Shown here piece after piece: positions 34,101-49,100 of a DNA stretch of 64,000 nucleotides. Under the pieces are notes generated by a model that was given only the letters and a program-made list of their open reading frames with translations, ran no database searches and was not told the DNA's origin. The stretch is from Panonychus citri (Eukaryota > Arthropoda > Arachnida > Trombidiformes > Tetranychidae): assembly GCF_014898815.1 (NCBI RefSeq), contig NW_026515543.1:620001-684000 (forward strand), written 5' to 3'. The translations under genes and the position numbers were made by a program. How positions within the stretch are numbered: position 1 is the first letter of the stretch; every line of letters starts with the position of its first letter.

Positions 34101-35534
34101 AAAAAAAAACAAAAAAGTTGTAAATGAAAAAAAAAAGTCAATCAATGAAAAGGACAATTTAATGAATGGGAACAATTGAATTGACAGATTATCAGGAAAT
34201 ACTAGAAGCAAATTCTGGTGATGAAAATGAAGATGATCAATTGAGTTGATGATGAAAAATTTTACTATCAAGATGAAATAATAATAATAAAGGTGAGATG
34301 ATGATGATGATGATAAGAGGAAGATGATTGTTTATTTATTATTTGATTTGGTTGCTGACAATTAACTGAGATAATTGTTGATGATACTTGATGATGATTA
34401 ACTTATAAGATGTTGTGTCGGCTTTTTAATTATGTTATTTAATTGTTTTGCTTTTCAATTTGTTCTGTTTATGATATGAGAGACCCGAGGACTCGGCACC
34501 TTGGCGCCTGATTAAGAAGAGGAGGAGGAACATGGAGAGAGAGAGAGAGAGAGAGTGGGAAGAGGAGGTGGTGAAGGTGAAGGTGGGAAAAGATGAACAG
34601 GGAAAAAAGAAGAGGGGAAAAGAAAGAGATTCAAAGAGAGAAGATGAAATTTCATATTTTCCAATGTTTTTTTCTCATTGGGGATAGTTGAAGGTGGAAC
34701 AGGGTGGAAGTGGTGGTGATGATGAGGAGAGGAAGAAGAAGATGAGATGATGAAAATGATGATGAAAGGAAAGAGAGAAAGAAGAAGAAGAAAAAGAAAA
34801 AGAGAGAGAGAAACAGAGAAAAAGGGGGGAGAGTAGAAGGAGGAGTTTACCCAATGGAGGAAAAGCTTAAAGGGAGGAGTTTAACTCGTGTTACATGGAG
34901 AGTAGAATGTGAAAAATGGGAGGAGATTGAAAGGTGAAAATGAATTTGTATTGGTTGATTTTTGGAGAAAATAAAAGAAATGTTTCTTTTTCTCTTTCTT
35001 CTCTCTCTCTTTATCCTCCTCCTTCTTTTTTCTTCTTCTTCTTTTCTTCTTCATCATCCTCATCATCAACTCTCCTCATCCTTTTTTTATCCAATTTTCA
35101 TATGACCTCTTAAACCAAAACGTTCTCTCAACGTTTAGAATTTGTTTCTTTCTTTTTTTCCTTTTTTTCCTAATTTTTTTCTTCGTCCTCTTCATCCTCA
35201 TCTTCTTCTCATATATTCAGTGTGATAATAATTTTTATTATTGACACGTTGATGATTGACAGATATCATCAACTTTATCATCTTCATCATCTTTATCTTC
35301 ATCTAAATCTAGTTAATCAACTTTTCCCTTCATTTTTATTTTCATTGTTTTAACTTTTCAAACAATCAACTTAAATCTATTAACCTGATTATCCAATTCT
35401 AGTGGATTAAGACAAAATATCAAAATTTCCTTTTAATCAATTAATCAATTATTGGTCTAATTGTTTGTTTAATTGTTACTTCTTCTTCTTGGATTATAAT
35501 TAATTCAATCAATGATATTAATCTTATCATCTAG
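31113..35534. other. Intergenic region between divergent cathepsin D and T-box genes
   Basis: 4.4 kb separating two head-to-head genes. It is mostly AT-rich with AATTGTTAATT-type repetition. From about 34480 it becomes purine-rich (GAGAGG, GAAGAA) and then pyrimidine-rich (CTTCTT, CATCCTCATC) near the T-box start. A local GC-rich patch at 34488-34510 includes the palindrome TTGGCGCC-like core GGCGCC. The sequence just before the T-box ATG (TTATCATCTAG|ATG) resembles a splice acceptor, so transcription may begin upstream with a non-coding 5' exon in this interval. No coding gene is seen. Confidence 0.5.
34484..34514. promoter_or_regulatory. GC-rich patch, candidate promoter element of the T-box gene
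   Basis: CCGAGGACTCGGCACC and GGCGCC stand out in otherwise AT-rich sequence about 1 kb upstream of the T-box coding start. The first part is a near-palindrome (CCGAG-GA-CTCGG). A start-site role is inferred only from position and composition. Confidence 0.3.
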
Positions 35535-38500
35535 ATGCTTATTACCAATTTGGATTTAGTTATGACCTCAGGTTTGAGGAAAAGTGGTAACAGTAATAAT
35601 AATAGTAATTTAAACAATTCGAGTAGTGGTCATCATATTGTCCATCCTCATCCTCATCATCATTCTCACCATCATCATCATCATCATCATCTAAATCATC
35701 GTAGTAAAGGTTCATCAATGTCCACACAATCAACTCGCTCAGGAACCAGGGGTCAACCTTTAACCTCTTCCAATGGGAACAATGTTAATAATAGTAAATC
35801 AGTTTCCAATAATAGTAATCGACCTTCAACCGACTTTTCAATTGAAGCGATTATGGGTCGTTCCAATGGCGATTCAATTGTTAACAATCAGTTAATTGGT
35901 TCACCACAATCTCAGCTTAATCATAATCTACATCATCTTAATTCCCAACAACAATTAACCTCTTTTCGAGGTTCGTCTTCATCACCTCCCTTTGTACCTT
36001 CACTGGTTTTACCTTTAACTGGACTCAATTCATCTTCATCTTCAACAATCAATTCAAAATCATCAACTTCAGTCTCGGTTAATCATCACAACAACAACAA
36101 CAACAATCATCATCATCATGCTAATCATTCACCTCCACCGATTTCCCCTCCGTCGATTGATGTTGATTACAATTCGTCTTCCCCACCGCCAATGGAGGCT
36201 TCTTATGATTCCCACTCCACCTATTCGGTCACCGGCCACCAGTCGATCGCCGATAACTCGATCACCTCCTTTACGATCTCCATCAATCAGTGAACTCGAA
36301 CGTCCAATGTCCGGTACTTTGGACAGAGGACACCTTCACCTTCACCTTCCACCGGGTCAACTAAAGATGGTTCATCTTCATCTTGTGGTGGAGGAGGAGG
36401 TGAAAGGGCAGGAATGGTGAAAGAGGTGAAAGGTCCAGTCGAGAGGAGAGAGGGGGAGGTGGTCCTAATCCATATGCGGATGCGATTAAGCCCAAATGTA
36501 ATTGTGAAGAATTGGCTGGAATTAAATGTCACCTTGAGAATAAAGATCTTTGGGATAAATTCAATGAACTTGGAACTGAAATGATTATCACCAAATCTGG
36601 AAGGTAAGAGCAACAAACAATTAATTCTCATCATAATTTATAATCATTTTCTAATCAATCGATAATCTATACAATTAACTATTCACGAAAGAACTTAAAT
36701 GAAAACAATTAACCATTTTCTAAAATCAATACAATCAATTTCTTATTATAACAAATTGAATATAAAAGTTGCAACAGAAAAAGAGTCAAAATATTTAATC
36801 AACAGACTTAATAACAACAATTAATTGACTCATATCACGATAATCATTTAAACAATTAATCTTAATCACCATTAGTATTAAGAAAATACCACAACAACAA
36901 TCAAGATATTGAGAGGGAAAAAAGAAACTATCAAGTTTCAACTTCCTACACAATCAGAATTAAATTAATTTCCAATTATCAACAATTAACCAGAGAAACT
37001 TAAAACCCTTTTAAAAAGTAATCAACACAATCAACAGTTATTATCATGTTTCATGAATAAAAAACAGAGACAATTAACTAATCAACCTGAAAAGTATCTA
37101 ATCAAATGAGGCAAAGTTAATTATCAGGCATTTTCTTAATTGTCAACAACAACAATTAAAGAAAATTGATCAAAAATTGAGAAGAAAAAAAAAACTTTTT
37201 CTATCCATAGGATTTTCCTAACAATCTATTTAAAGTAACAACTGAATTTAAATTGTTTGCTTTAATTTTAACGAGAAAATTAAACAATTTGCCAACGCAG
37301 CTTAATTACAATTAGTAAATCATAATCATAATCATAATCGTAATCATAATAACCAAAAATTTTGTAAAAACAATTAAATTGATGATAATTAACATTAGTA
37401 AACACAGAAAACATCAAAAAGTAACAATCAACACAGAGACAACAACAATTAACTGAAAGATAGTTAATTAACTAGTGATTAAAGTTTACAAAGTACTTTA
37501 ATTACAAAAACAGAAACACAGAATTACAATTAAAAACAATCAACACAAAAATCCAGTTAAACACAATCAAATCATAGAGAGAGAGAGAGACAATCATGAT
37601 TAACTAAATTAACTTCTAGAGGATTGATGATGAAACAAATCAACAATCAACGGTAATTATATTATAATAATCATCCAAATAATCATGATTGGTTCATATA
37701 ATTTATATATTTGATTGTGGTTTTTTTTGATAACATTAGTTAATTCACAATAATAACAAAGTTAATAACATTAATGATCATCATCATCATCATCATATTA
37801 ACGTAATGGTTTACACACTTAAGTATAAATTGTTAAGGTCAAATTGTTTTGTTATGTAATTAACCTGATTACATTGAAGGTTGGCCGAAAATTGTAATTT
37901 GTTATAATATAATAATGATGATGATTGTATTGAGGATGATCCTGATGATGATGATGAGGATGGCGATGGGGATGATGATGTTTCTCATCTTTAAATTGTT
38001 GTAATGTCAATTTACCAAGAAGCTTGTTAATGTTATCATCCAATTGATGATTCCAATTGTTTCCTCTTGACTGATGAGTTTTATATATAGAGAGAGATGA
38101 TAAGGAATAGGAAAGGATGAAGATGAAGATGAGGATGAGGATGAACTTTCTCTCTCTCTCTTCCATCTCTTACTTTCTTATCTTCTGAAACCTATAAGAT
38201 GCTCACGAATCCACAAGAAAAGTAGGCAAAGTGAATCAAGAGATTTCATGATAACCTATATTCTGATTAATTCAATTTCTTTCATTTTCTTTTTCTTATA
38301 TATTCTAATCATCCTCATCTCTATCATGATGATGATGATGATGGTTTTGTTTTTGAAACAATCGCATGATTGGATTATCTTGATTAATTATTTTTCTCTT
38401 GCAATTTACAATAAAGTTAATCAAGTTTTCCTTTTTACCAACAACAATCAATGAAAGGATAATAATGATTATCATGTTTACTTATCGTCATCATCATTAT

Positions 38501-41500
38501 CCTCATCGTCACCAATATCATCGCTTTCATCATAATCAACATTCACATTATCACCATCATCATCTTCATCATCATTATCATTGTTGGCAATTTTTAACTG
38601 TCACCGCAAATTGTTGTTGATTTAGCTAATTTAATTGCCAACTCATTCCCAATTGTAACACATAAACATTACAGAAATACAATAAATCATAAATAATAAG
38701 GACAATATAAAAAACAAATGATGATTATCATCATTATCATCATCATCGTAATTAACAGTAATCATTATTTTCATCATCTACAAAGACAATAAACTTATAT
38801 TTATACAATTAAATAATAATAAAAAGAGAGAGACACAAATTGATAATTAATCAATTAGCTAATTAGTAAATCAATCAACTAATTAACCAATATAAACAAG
38901 TATCATCACAATAATGATAATAATAATGACAGAATGTTAATCAACTTAAACATCATAACAATTTAACATTTCACAAGTAAATTTTTTCAGTTAATTTCAA
39001 TGAAAATTAAGTTAATCAAGTTAAATTTTTACCTTTTATAACAAAGCATAAAACAGTTAGTTGATTAACTAACTGAATTCAGTCAATTGATGATGAGGCA
39101 AATTTTGTCTCTCCCCTTGATTGTTATCAACAATTTGATTTGTCAACTATCAACAACAATATAATATTATTATAAGCGGATAGCGGATCATTAAGTCAAT
39201 TGAAATTTCAGATCAACAACAATCAACAATCAACAATGATAACAAAATGATTTTTAAACTTGAGGTTCCTGTTCAATGGTAAATCTCAATGGCACTTATG
39301 ATCCCAATGTAAGGAATTGACTGTGAAGAGGAAAAATAAAAAGTCAACTGTTTTGTTGATTGTTGATATGATAATAGTAATAATTGTCAATTGTATGGGC
39401 AATCAAAAGAGTAACCAAATTTACACGAAAACGCCTTTGGTAACAATCAACGATTACAATAAATTGTCAGAGAGTCTTGATAATAACACCAGAAGCATTT
39501 GTTACTTGAATCGATTTTACCTCCTCTCGAATATATTTACTTGAAGAAGATGATAAATATCCTCACTCCCTTTGTATTCTTGATAATATACTCACATAGA
39601 CTCTCACTCTCATCATCATCATCATCATCATCATCATCTACCTCTCTCACACAATCTGGTATCACAATGATGATGAAGATAATGATAATAATATAACAGA
39701 AAGAGTGAGAGAGTAAAACTTATCACAATAATACAACTATTCAGATACATAGAGATGCCAATGTATTGGTTACAATACTGAGGGAGAGAAAGACACACTT
39801 CCGTAATAAGTAAGCAGATATTGTTAACGTTTCTCATCATCAACAGTATCATCATCATCATCATCTTCATCTTCATCTTATCATCATTTTGAGCTTTATC
39901 CACAGTAAACAATACAAAGTGTAAAACTGCCAAATGTAAAGTGCCAGGTCACAAAATGTATTGACAATTTCCTGTGATCGACTTTATTTCAGCCTCATAC
40001 CTTAGGTCACAATAGATTATCAATAAATAATGATCCAGATAATAGACTTGACTTTTCAATCTTATCATAAATATTATCTTCATCTCTCTCTCTCTCACTT
40101 TTTATCATCATTAACAATCATCATCATCATCGTCCATCTTTTGTCGTTGTATATTGTCCTCCATCCTCTCCCTATGTGTGATTGGTATCAATGGTCAAGC
40201 AATAATTGTTCAAAGAAAAACAAAATGTTAGTTGATTGTTATCAATTTTTTGATTTACTTCAACTTTTCACCTTTAACTTGACAACAATCAGCTAATCAC
40301 AATATCAATTGGTATCAATTGACTTTCAATCAACTGGGTAATCAATATTTACTCATGCCAATTATTTACATAATAATAATAATACACAACAACAACAACA
40401 ACAATTTTCCAAGTGTTAAGGTAAAATCAATTGATTGTAGTGATTAAATTATGATTTATAAGGATTAGTGAGATAATATTTATCCTCTATTTTCATATTA
40501 TAATCCCATTTACCTTTATTATATTTTCATTTAATCATAAATTGTTGCTCTGTTATTATGATAACTTTTTTTTTCTTGACTTGGAAACAAAAATTAACAT
40601 TAATTCATTATAATTTAGTGAATTAATTTAAATTGAATACTAATAATCAACTGTGATTACCTGTCATAGTAAAGAGATAGAGAGAGAGAGAATTAAGTTA
40701 ATTTAGTGACCAAACAATTTAAATTGTTGTTAACCTTAACTTAATTTTTTTTTCTTCTTCTTCATCAGAACGAAACAACAAAAAATCATTTATCAAAATT
40801 AAAGTGAATTAAAATTTACACTAATCAGAGAAAAAGTTAATTCCAATAATTTGAGATTAAGTTAATTGAGATTTCAAATATTTTGATTTGCAAATTTATG
40901 CTCATTAAATGTTGTTGTTTTAACTGTTGGTTGCCCTTGCAATTGATGCCCAATCATGATAATCATCATGAAAACGATGATTCCATCATGATAATCTGAG
41001 ATTCTGAGAAACTAATGAATGTGATTTAGGTGTAAAAAATATTATAAATCCTTTAATCTGTTTCTGTATTAATCTCAATCTTTCCACATTATCTCACCAT
41101 GAAAATGATGAAACTGAGATTTTTTCACTCACTCAACGATGATGAAGATAAAGATGATGATGATAATGATGATGATGGTTCATGAAACATGTCAAGAATG
41201 AATAATTGATGATAACCATTACACTTACATTTCTCTTCGCCTTTTTTTCCTCATCTTGTTAATCAGATAATTTATTTTTTACCTTTGCTGACAATATGGA
41301 AATTCAGATGAAAATAATATCATCATCATCATCATCTTCATCTTCATTCATTATCTGGTATCTTAGCTAATGACGTAAATTATTTTGATTAATATCAGTT
41401 AATTATTGTGTTAGATATCAAGGTGATTAAATTGTGATACCAGAAAACGCAAATTGTTCAGTTAATCAACTCAGAGAATTTAATTGTTACCTGTTGGTTT

Positions 41501-43110
41501 CCTATCAAACTTTAAATTGTTTACTATCAACCAATTCAAATTAACTTTAAATTAACGCAAACTCTGTTATATTATCATGAAGATGATGATGATGATGAGA
41601 GAGTTTTTCAAATCAGGTTATGTAATGTATAGGTTGAAGATGATGATGATGATGATGATTAAGATTAAGGATGAGGATGTAAATTGATCCATCATGGTTG
41701 CCAGATGAGGAAATTTAATCCAATCAACATGTAACATTTTTTTTCCGGAAATTTGTTCATATTTTCATTTCCAATTCTTCATCCATAAGAGATCCAATTT
41801 TGCCTCTTTAAACTGTGAAAATTAACCAGCAATTAGTAAATTGTTGACTCTTACAAATGATCATCATCATCATCTATTATAATTATCATATGCTGGTAAA
41901 TAGCATGATAATGATGATATAATAAATCCATGAACAACAGTAGGTAACAAATCAAATGGACAATGTTTACCAATTGTTGTTGTTGTTGTTGTGATGATGA
42001 TGATGATGATGATGATGATAACTACAACTTCAACATCTTTTCATCATTTAATGTGACACTTTCATGATTTGTTTGCTATTGTTGTTGAATATGTTGACTG
42101 GTAATAATTTACAGAATCCAAGTCTTGATAATATCAGCAACCATATTAAAGGACTGTGGGGGTATAATAACAATTAGACAATGATTATTATTAAATTTAA
42201 TGATCATCAAGATACTTAACAATTAAATTGCACTGTAACTACATCAATCCAAGGTGGAAACCATTAATTTGCTGTTAATTGCAGTTTCTAATCGTTCCTG
42301 ATACTTTACGCTTTCTTTGAACCAATTTTTTTGCATCATCATCATCACAATTAACAGTTAACAATCAACGTTTTTCTGGTCTCTTCCCTTTAATCAATAT
42401 GACAAAAAATAAATTAGTTAACTAAATTAACACAAATCTAATTATTAATAGACTTTAAAACTTTTTGTTTCAACAAAAATGATGATGATGATGATGATCA
42501 CCAGATTAGATTTAATTGAATTGAACAGTAATTAGCAATTAATCCAATACAGTGCTAACAATTTAGTTGATTATCACTATGAGAAACACAAAAAGTTAAA
42601 TTATTACCTGAAAATTGAGAGATAATTGTAATTGGATAAAGATTAAGACAATCAAATCAATTGATCAATTCGCAAGGGAAATTGATTGTTTAAATTGTCT
42701 AATTACTAATTTGTAATCATTAAGATGTAAGCAAACAATTAAGGATAATGAAGAAAGAGAGAGAGAGAGTTTCAATTTCTCATAATTATAATAGTCATTA
42801 AATTGATTAATTAATGATTAGTGAAAAAAAGTGAGATGATAAAGTGATGATTATTGTGGCGGATAAAAGTATCCGGTGGTCATCATAATCTTCAGCAATT
42901 TAATGATGATAACAATAGATGATCAGTTAATGATGTTGATTGTTGTGTGTGGTCGATGGTGGTTTTTTATCATCATTATCATCATATTTATCATCCTCAG
43001 ACAAAATAATAATAAAGAAGCCGGAATCTAATAATAAATAAGAAAAGAAATTAGAAAACTTAAAATTGATGAAAATGATGATGATGGTGAGAAGATGATG
43101 ATAATCATTT

Positions 43111-43158
<48 letters not shown>

Positions 43159-46100
43159 GATAAACAGTAAAGTTCAGCAATGGAAAACCAATGCCAGGTT
43201 AGTCTGGATGGAGAATTCAATGTTATCATTGAATAGAATGAAATTCTGTCTAGTTACCTGTCGATGTTTACATTTTCCTCTTTCTTACCTTTCCAGGTAA
43301 ACAAAAGAAAGAAGAGAGAGAGAGTAAGATGATATCTAATGAAGATAAAGAAGATGAAAAATAGATTCTCACTTTTCCAATGAATGAGCAAAGATGATGT
43401 AATGATGATAATGATGTGGAAATGTTTCTTTCCAAATCTGAAAAGGTAAAATTTGTCTCTCAGGTAAATGAATCAATTGATTCCTATGGTTGAGAGATGA
43501 ATACAAAATTTATGAAAACAGAAAATGTATCACAATTGATTGATTGGTTTTCCTGAAAATCATCATGAACACTTACAGTCATTTACAAAGGTGTTTACTA
43601 TTGAGATCATTTGAAAAGGTAACAGGATATGGATACCTTTTCAATTTCATCAGTTCCAATCAGATGATATTGTTAATCTCTTCCTACAATAATTAGCCGG
43701 ATATATAACTGTTAATGAGAGAGAAACTTATCAGAACATCAATCCAAGTTCAATTCAATTTCGATTTTTTTCTTCTTCAAAACCGATAAACGTTTTCTCT
43801 TTTCAGTTTCTTACCTTGAATTCAATTCAATCTCTTTCATTGGAAATGATTATTTTCATCATCTTCTTCTTATTTCGAACCTTTTTTTCTTCTTCTTCTT
43901 CACAAGATTGGAAATTCTTTTCATTCCAATTTCTGAGATAATTCATCTTTTTTTTCCTCTTCATCTGATTCTCAATCTCTTCTTTTTTTTCTGATCATAA
44001 TCCGTGTTATGTTGATGATATAATTGGTTTGAGAAGTTCTTGTTAAGAATCCAACTTGTTTTCTCCACCATGTTACCTGTTTTTATTCAGAATATTTATC
44101 ATCAGGAATCATCTTTTTCTTTCCTTCTTCTCCATCAAGATGAGAATCAAGGTTAGAATCCTGGTTCAGAATCATAACCAATCAACAGGTAAAAGGACAA
44201 CACCAAGAAATCATTTCCAATTTATCAGTTTATTTTATCTCTCTCTCTCTCTCTCATCTCATTGAATTGTTGTTGTTATTTTCCAATATTATCACCATAA
44301 TCATAATCATGATCATCCTAAAGTCCAGGGTCAAACAAATAGCAAACTACAAGATACATTCAATATTCCTGCTTAATCAACAACAATTGATGAATTAATC
44401 AACTGATAAATTTTCATTTACCTTTGCAATTATAATTATAAAAAATAAGGTGAAAAACAATGGAGACAATAAGTACAATATACTAAATTGTTGACGATGA
44501 TGATGATGATGACTTTGGTTTCTCTTTATCCTCTTTCTTTTGTCTTCATTACGATGAGTGATATATTTATAAATAAATATACGGGGTGTATAATACATAT
44601 TATATATATAAATTGTAACCTTCCAGCAAGAAAAACTTTCTAGTTGTTTATAATGGACTTGAGTTTATGTTGAACAGCGTCTCTCTCATCATCATCATCA
44701 TCATCATAATCATCATCATGATAATATTACCAACGACAGGTCTCATAGGTTTTGAAACAAAAGGCCATAATTGTTGATGATGATGTTATTACAATTTAGA
44801 TTGTTATCAAATTGTTTGCTCAATTCGTGTTGGATTTTTGTGTAACTTTTTCCTCCACCCTTAGTATTACCCTGCTTCTTGTTATTAGCATTGTATATAT
44901 GATGACTTCTGCTATGGCGATAATATTTGTATGTACTTTGCTGAATCAAATATCACCTTATTATCATCATCATTATCAGGTAGTAAGGGAGAGAAAGAGA
45001 GAGAGAGTATGTGTGTAAGAGGGAGATAGACAGGAGTATAATAAACAACATTGATCCATAGTTAAACATGTGATTATCCAATAAGTAATTTATTAGTATC
45101 ACACATCATATTAAGGTGAGTCGATTTAGTAACGCAACTGGAAACAGTAAAAGTAACGGTAAATAGCATCTTGTTTATCTTGCTAATCCAGTTAGTTTTG
45201 TCTTTGGGTTTTCCAATGGGTTTTTATGGTCCCAGTGATGATAATGATGATGATGACCATTGGAGACTTAATTGTAAGGATATTGAATGGTTTTCTTTTT
45301 GTTATTGAATTTCCTCTTGCTTGATAATTTGTCTCTTGACTTTGATTGTGATGATTGAATTCACAGGAAATTTAATCAGTTCACTTCATGGAAATGAGTC
45401 TAATTTTAGTACTGCGCGAGTGGGAAATTGTTAATTGTTGTGGTTATTGATTCCAAGTAATTTTAGCTCGTCTCCTTTTTGTTTCCTTATCAATTTTCCA
45501 AGGGGTTAATTAGAGTAAGTTTAATTGTCTGTTTAATTGTGTGAGTGTGAGTGTTTCTTGTGTCTCTCTCCATGAGTGTCTCTCTCTCTCTCTCTCTCTC
45601 TCCATCTAATTGATCATGTTACACTGTTGATTAATTTAGCAATTGTGAAGAGCACTTGATGCTACTGGCTCCGAGGATCTCGCTTAGTTCATCAAAAAGA
45701 GTTAATTGTCAAGAATAGATTCAAATGATTAACTTGATGATGATTATCAAGAGTAACCTGAGAGAAAATAATAAGAAACATTAGATTAGTTAATGATTAG
45801 TAAAAAGCTTGAGAAATGTTTTTGACTGATTACATGATTATCAGAATGATTAAGAAAAATGTAAACTTAACCATAATTTCATTAATTGCTGAGAAAAGCA
45901 ATTAATTTTTCTCTCTCTCTCATTCTCACTCATTTGAAACTTTTTCTTCAATTATATGTTACCATGTTAACCATATTCACATATTGATACTGTCGATAAT
46001 GATTATGTTGATTGTGACTTTCACAATGATTTATTAACCCAAACAACTAAGTTAACAATCAAATCAATCATTCAGCCAACATGAACACCGTCAACAATTA

Positions 46101-49100
46101 AGTTACATACACATGTTCAAATATAAATAAAGGGTTAGTTGGTTAATTTGATTATAATACAATTACCTAAATCTCATCATCATGATACTTGGAAAAAGTT
46201 TAAGGATAAATTGTTTCATCATCAACAATTTAGCTCATATAATAATATAATTGTAACATTTTCTGTGTCAAAGTGGAAAATTGTAATTAATGGAAAACAA
46301 AAAAAAACTGATTAACCAGTAAAAAAACTAATAATAACAACAATTACGAAGATTAAATTGTTACAATCAGAATTAGAAACAATCGGTTAATTTATCATTA
46401 AAAAAAAGGTGAGTAAATGAATGAATTAAGTTTACGATTAACAGTTTTGATGTGTAATAACAATTTAGTAATAATAGTAACATTTATTACTATTATTTGA
46501 ATGATAGGCTTACATTTGAATTAATCTGATTTGATGAGAATGAAATTGCAATAGAAATCAAATTAATTCAGAAAAATGAAACAACCACCAACCAACAACA
46601 AGAAACGTTGAATAGATTGATAGATTCAAATATGAATGTAAATCTTAATATCATTCACAATCAAGTAAACATCAAGTTATTACATTTTCTTTACCTTGAT
46701 TATTATAACGTTATTATAATAATCAAGATAATCATAATCGTAACTACATATAATATCATCAAAGATGATTATCTTTTAAACAAAAGAGTAACCCGCAAAT
46801 TTCAAATTCAATTTACTCGCCCAACAGCAAAGTGAGTGAGAGAGATTGAGGGAGAGACCACCAAAGATGTAAACTAATGGTTACATAAGATGATAATGAA
46901 GATGAGGAAGATGAGAGAAAAGAACTAATCTTTTTCTCTTTCTTTTCGCCATCCTAATCACCCTGTAAACCATCAATCTCATCTAAAATTTTATCCTCTC
47001 ATATGTTGTGTTGTTGTGGTTTTGACGAATCCTTTTTCCCAATATTTGATTAACTTGCACGCGTTTTTCATTATACATTATTGCTTATTGATATTTTTCC
47101 CATTCCAATTTTACTTTCAATTTTTAAACGATTAACCAATCAAACCACAAATCCTGTGCTCCATTAATTGTGAATAATGATCATCATCATGATACCACTT
47201 ATGATAATAACTGTAGATGAAAAAGAGAGAGAGAGAGAAAAGGAAAACCATTAATACATTGAACAGTTAATTTAACATTGATTATAAACAAGTAACAACA
47301 ATAATAATAACAGAACATGAAATTAGATTAAAACAAATTTTGACAGTTCTGTAGATAGTCAAAAGTGTGTGTGTGTGTTTCTGTATGTAGGGTGGGCCAA
47401 AAGGAGAAAGAAAGAAAGAGAGAGAGAGATATAATAAAGAGAGAAAACAATAAAACCGATAATTTTCTAGATAAAAGAAAAGAAGAAAAATGTTCGTTGT
47501 AAGATGAAAAACGATAAAAACGATCATGATGATTATCTTTGGATATACTTAAAATACTTTACACAATCAATTCGAATGGTTCATCATCATCATCATCTTC
47601 TAATAAATTTCATGGATAACACCTTAGGCCAAAATGTTTCTTTCCCGTTTTCAACTCGTTGTTATTGTTGTTGTTATTTCGCTGTAAACTCATTTTTCCG
47701 CTTAACAGGTAAACCTCGTAATCTACCGCAGAAAATTATCATGGACAGAGAAAAGAAAGAAAAAAATAACTTACCTGCCCTTTTTTGTTACCTTTTACCT
47801 TTTTGCTTAACCTTTATACCTCCTCTTCATTATCATTATCATCATCTTCATCCTCATCACCATCTACCTTCATCTTTAGCTTCTCTTTTCGTAGCTCTTT
47901 TTTCATCATCATCATCATCTTCTTCCTCTTCTTCTTTGGTACATCGACCGATTAACCTAATGTGTTATGAGGGTTATTCCAAGTTGATATAACCTAGAAT
48001 TAACTTTTTACCTGATTGCAGGTTAATTGTAATGTAACAACATTCGAAGGTGTAACTTTTGACACCTTCGAACCTTCATTACAGTGGCAGCAGAAAATAG
48101 AAAAACGTTCTCTCTCTCTCTCTCTACCTCATAGTAGCTAATATATACCAATATGTGTACATCCAACACGTTAGAAAAAGGATGATGATGATGATGATGA
48201 GAAGAGAAAAATTTTACACACTCAATGTAATCCTTTTCTATTCTTTTTCGTTACAATCAAACTTGCAAGGAACATCCTTTTGATGGGTTAACAGCCTAAT
48301 GTAGTTGTTGTTGTTGGAGTGGTTGTGATGGTGGTGGAGTTGGTGGAGTTGGTGGTAGCCTCAGAAAATTAAAAGTCAAAAAGATAATCATTATTATCGT
48401 CATCGTCATCATCCACAGGGTATAATTATTTACACCATTTCGACCATAGTCTTAATTGTTTTCTCAATCTTACAAACTATGAATTTGATGTAACCTTTTA
48501 TGCCTTAAGGCCTTTAACTAGATGAAAAGAAGAGAAAAAGAATTGACCAACAAGAGAATGTAAAAAGAATAGGGATAAGATAATAAGGATAAAAGAGGAA
48601 AAGGATTTGATATTGAATTTACCTCAACTTGGTTTCCTGTTAATTTGAGAAAATTTTGTTCTTTTGTAAATTTTGTGTCTTTCGTTGTTCCAATGTCATT
48701 GCTCATCATCTTTTATCTTCATCATTATCACCAGAATCATCTGGAAAAAGTTTCAGTCAGTTGGTTGGATGATTTAATAATATGTTACAAGAGTTTCAAT
48801 TAAATTATCAAGAAAATAAGATACATGATACCTTAATGATCAGCGTAATTTAAGAGAGCCTGTAAGAGAGAAAGGGTTAAAAGGACAAAATAATCAACAG
48901 AAAAAAAAAACAAATTCATGAGAAAATACGTGAAAATTGTGACAAATCAAAGTTTCACCTTCTATTAACCCTTTGCTATTTACTTGCGAGCTAGTGGGTT
49001 GTATTAATTATCTAATGTAAATTTTAAACAATTAATTAACTATCAAGTCAGGGTTGGGTTAATTTGTGACAATTTTTGCTCATATGTTGTGTCACTTTCA

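Noticed and set aside
37852..38166. Minus-strand 104-codon frame with a signal-like start and His-rich end
   Set aside because: Most of it is translated CT and GATGATG repeat; only about 25 residues in the middle are not low-complexity, and there is no homologue I recognise.
44812..45018. 68-codon frame with two hydrophobic stretches in T-box intron 1
   Set aside because: No start context, no family, and the end is repeat-encoded; hydrophobic runs are common in T-rich frames.
47504..47992. 162-codon frame in T-box intron 1
   Set aside because: Composed of CATCAT and TCTTC repeat translation (poly-His, poly-Ser) with unrelated filler between.
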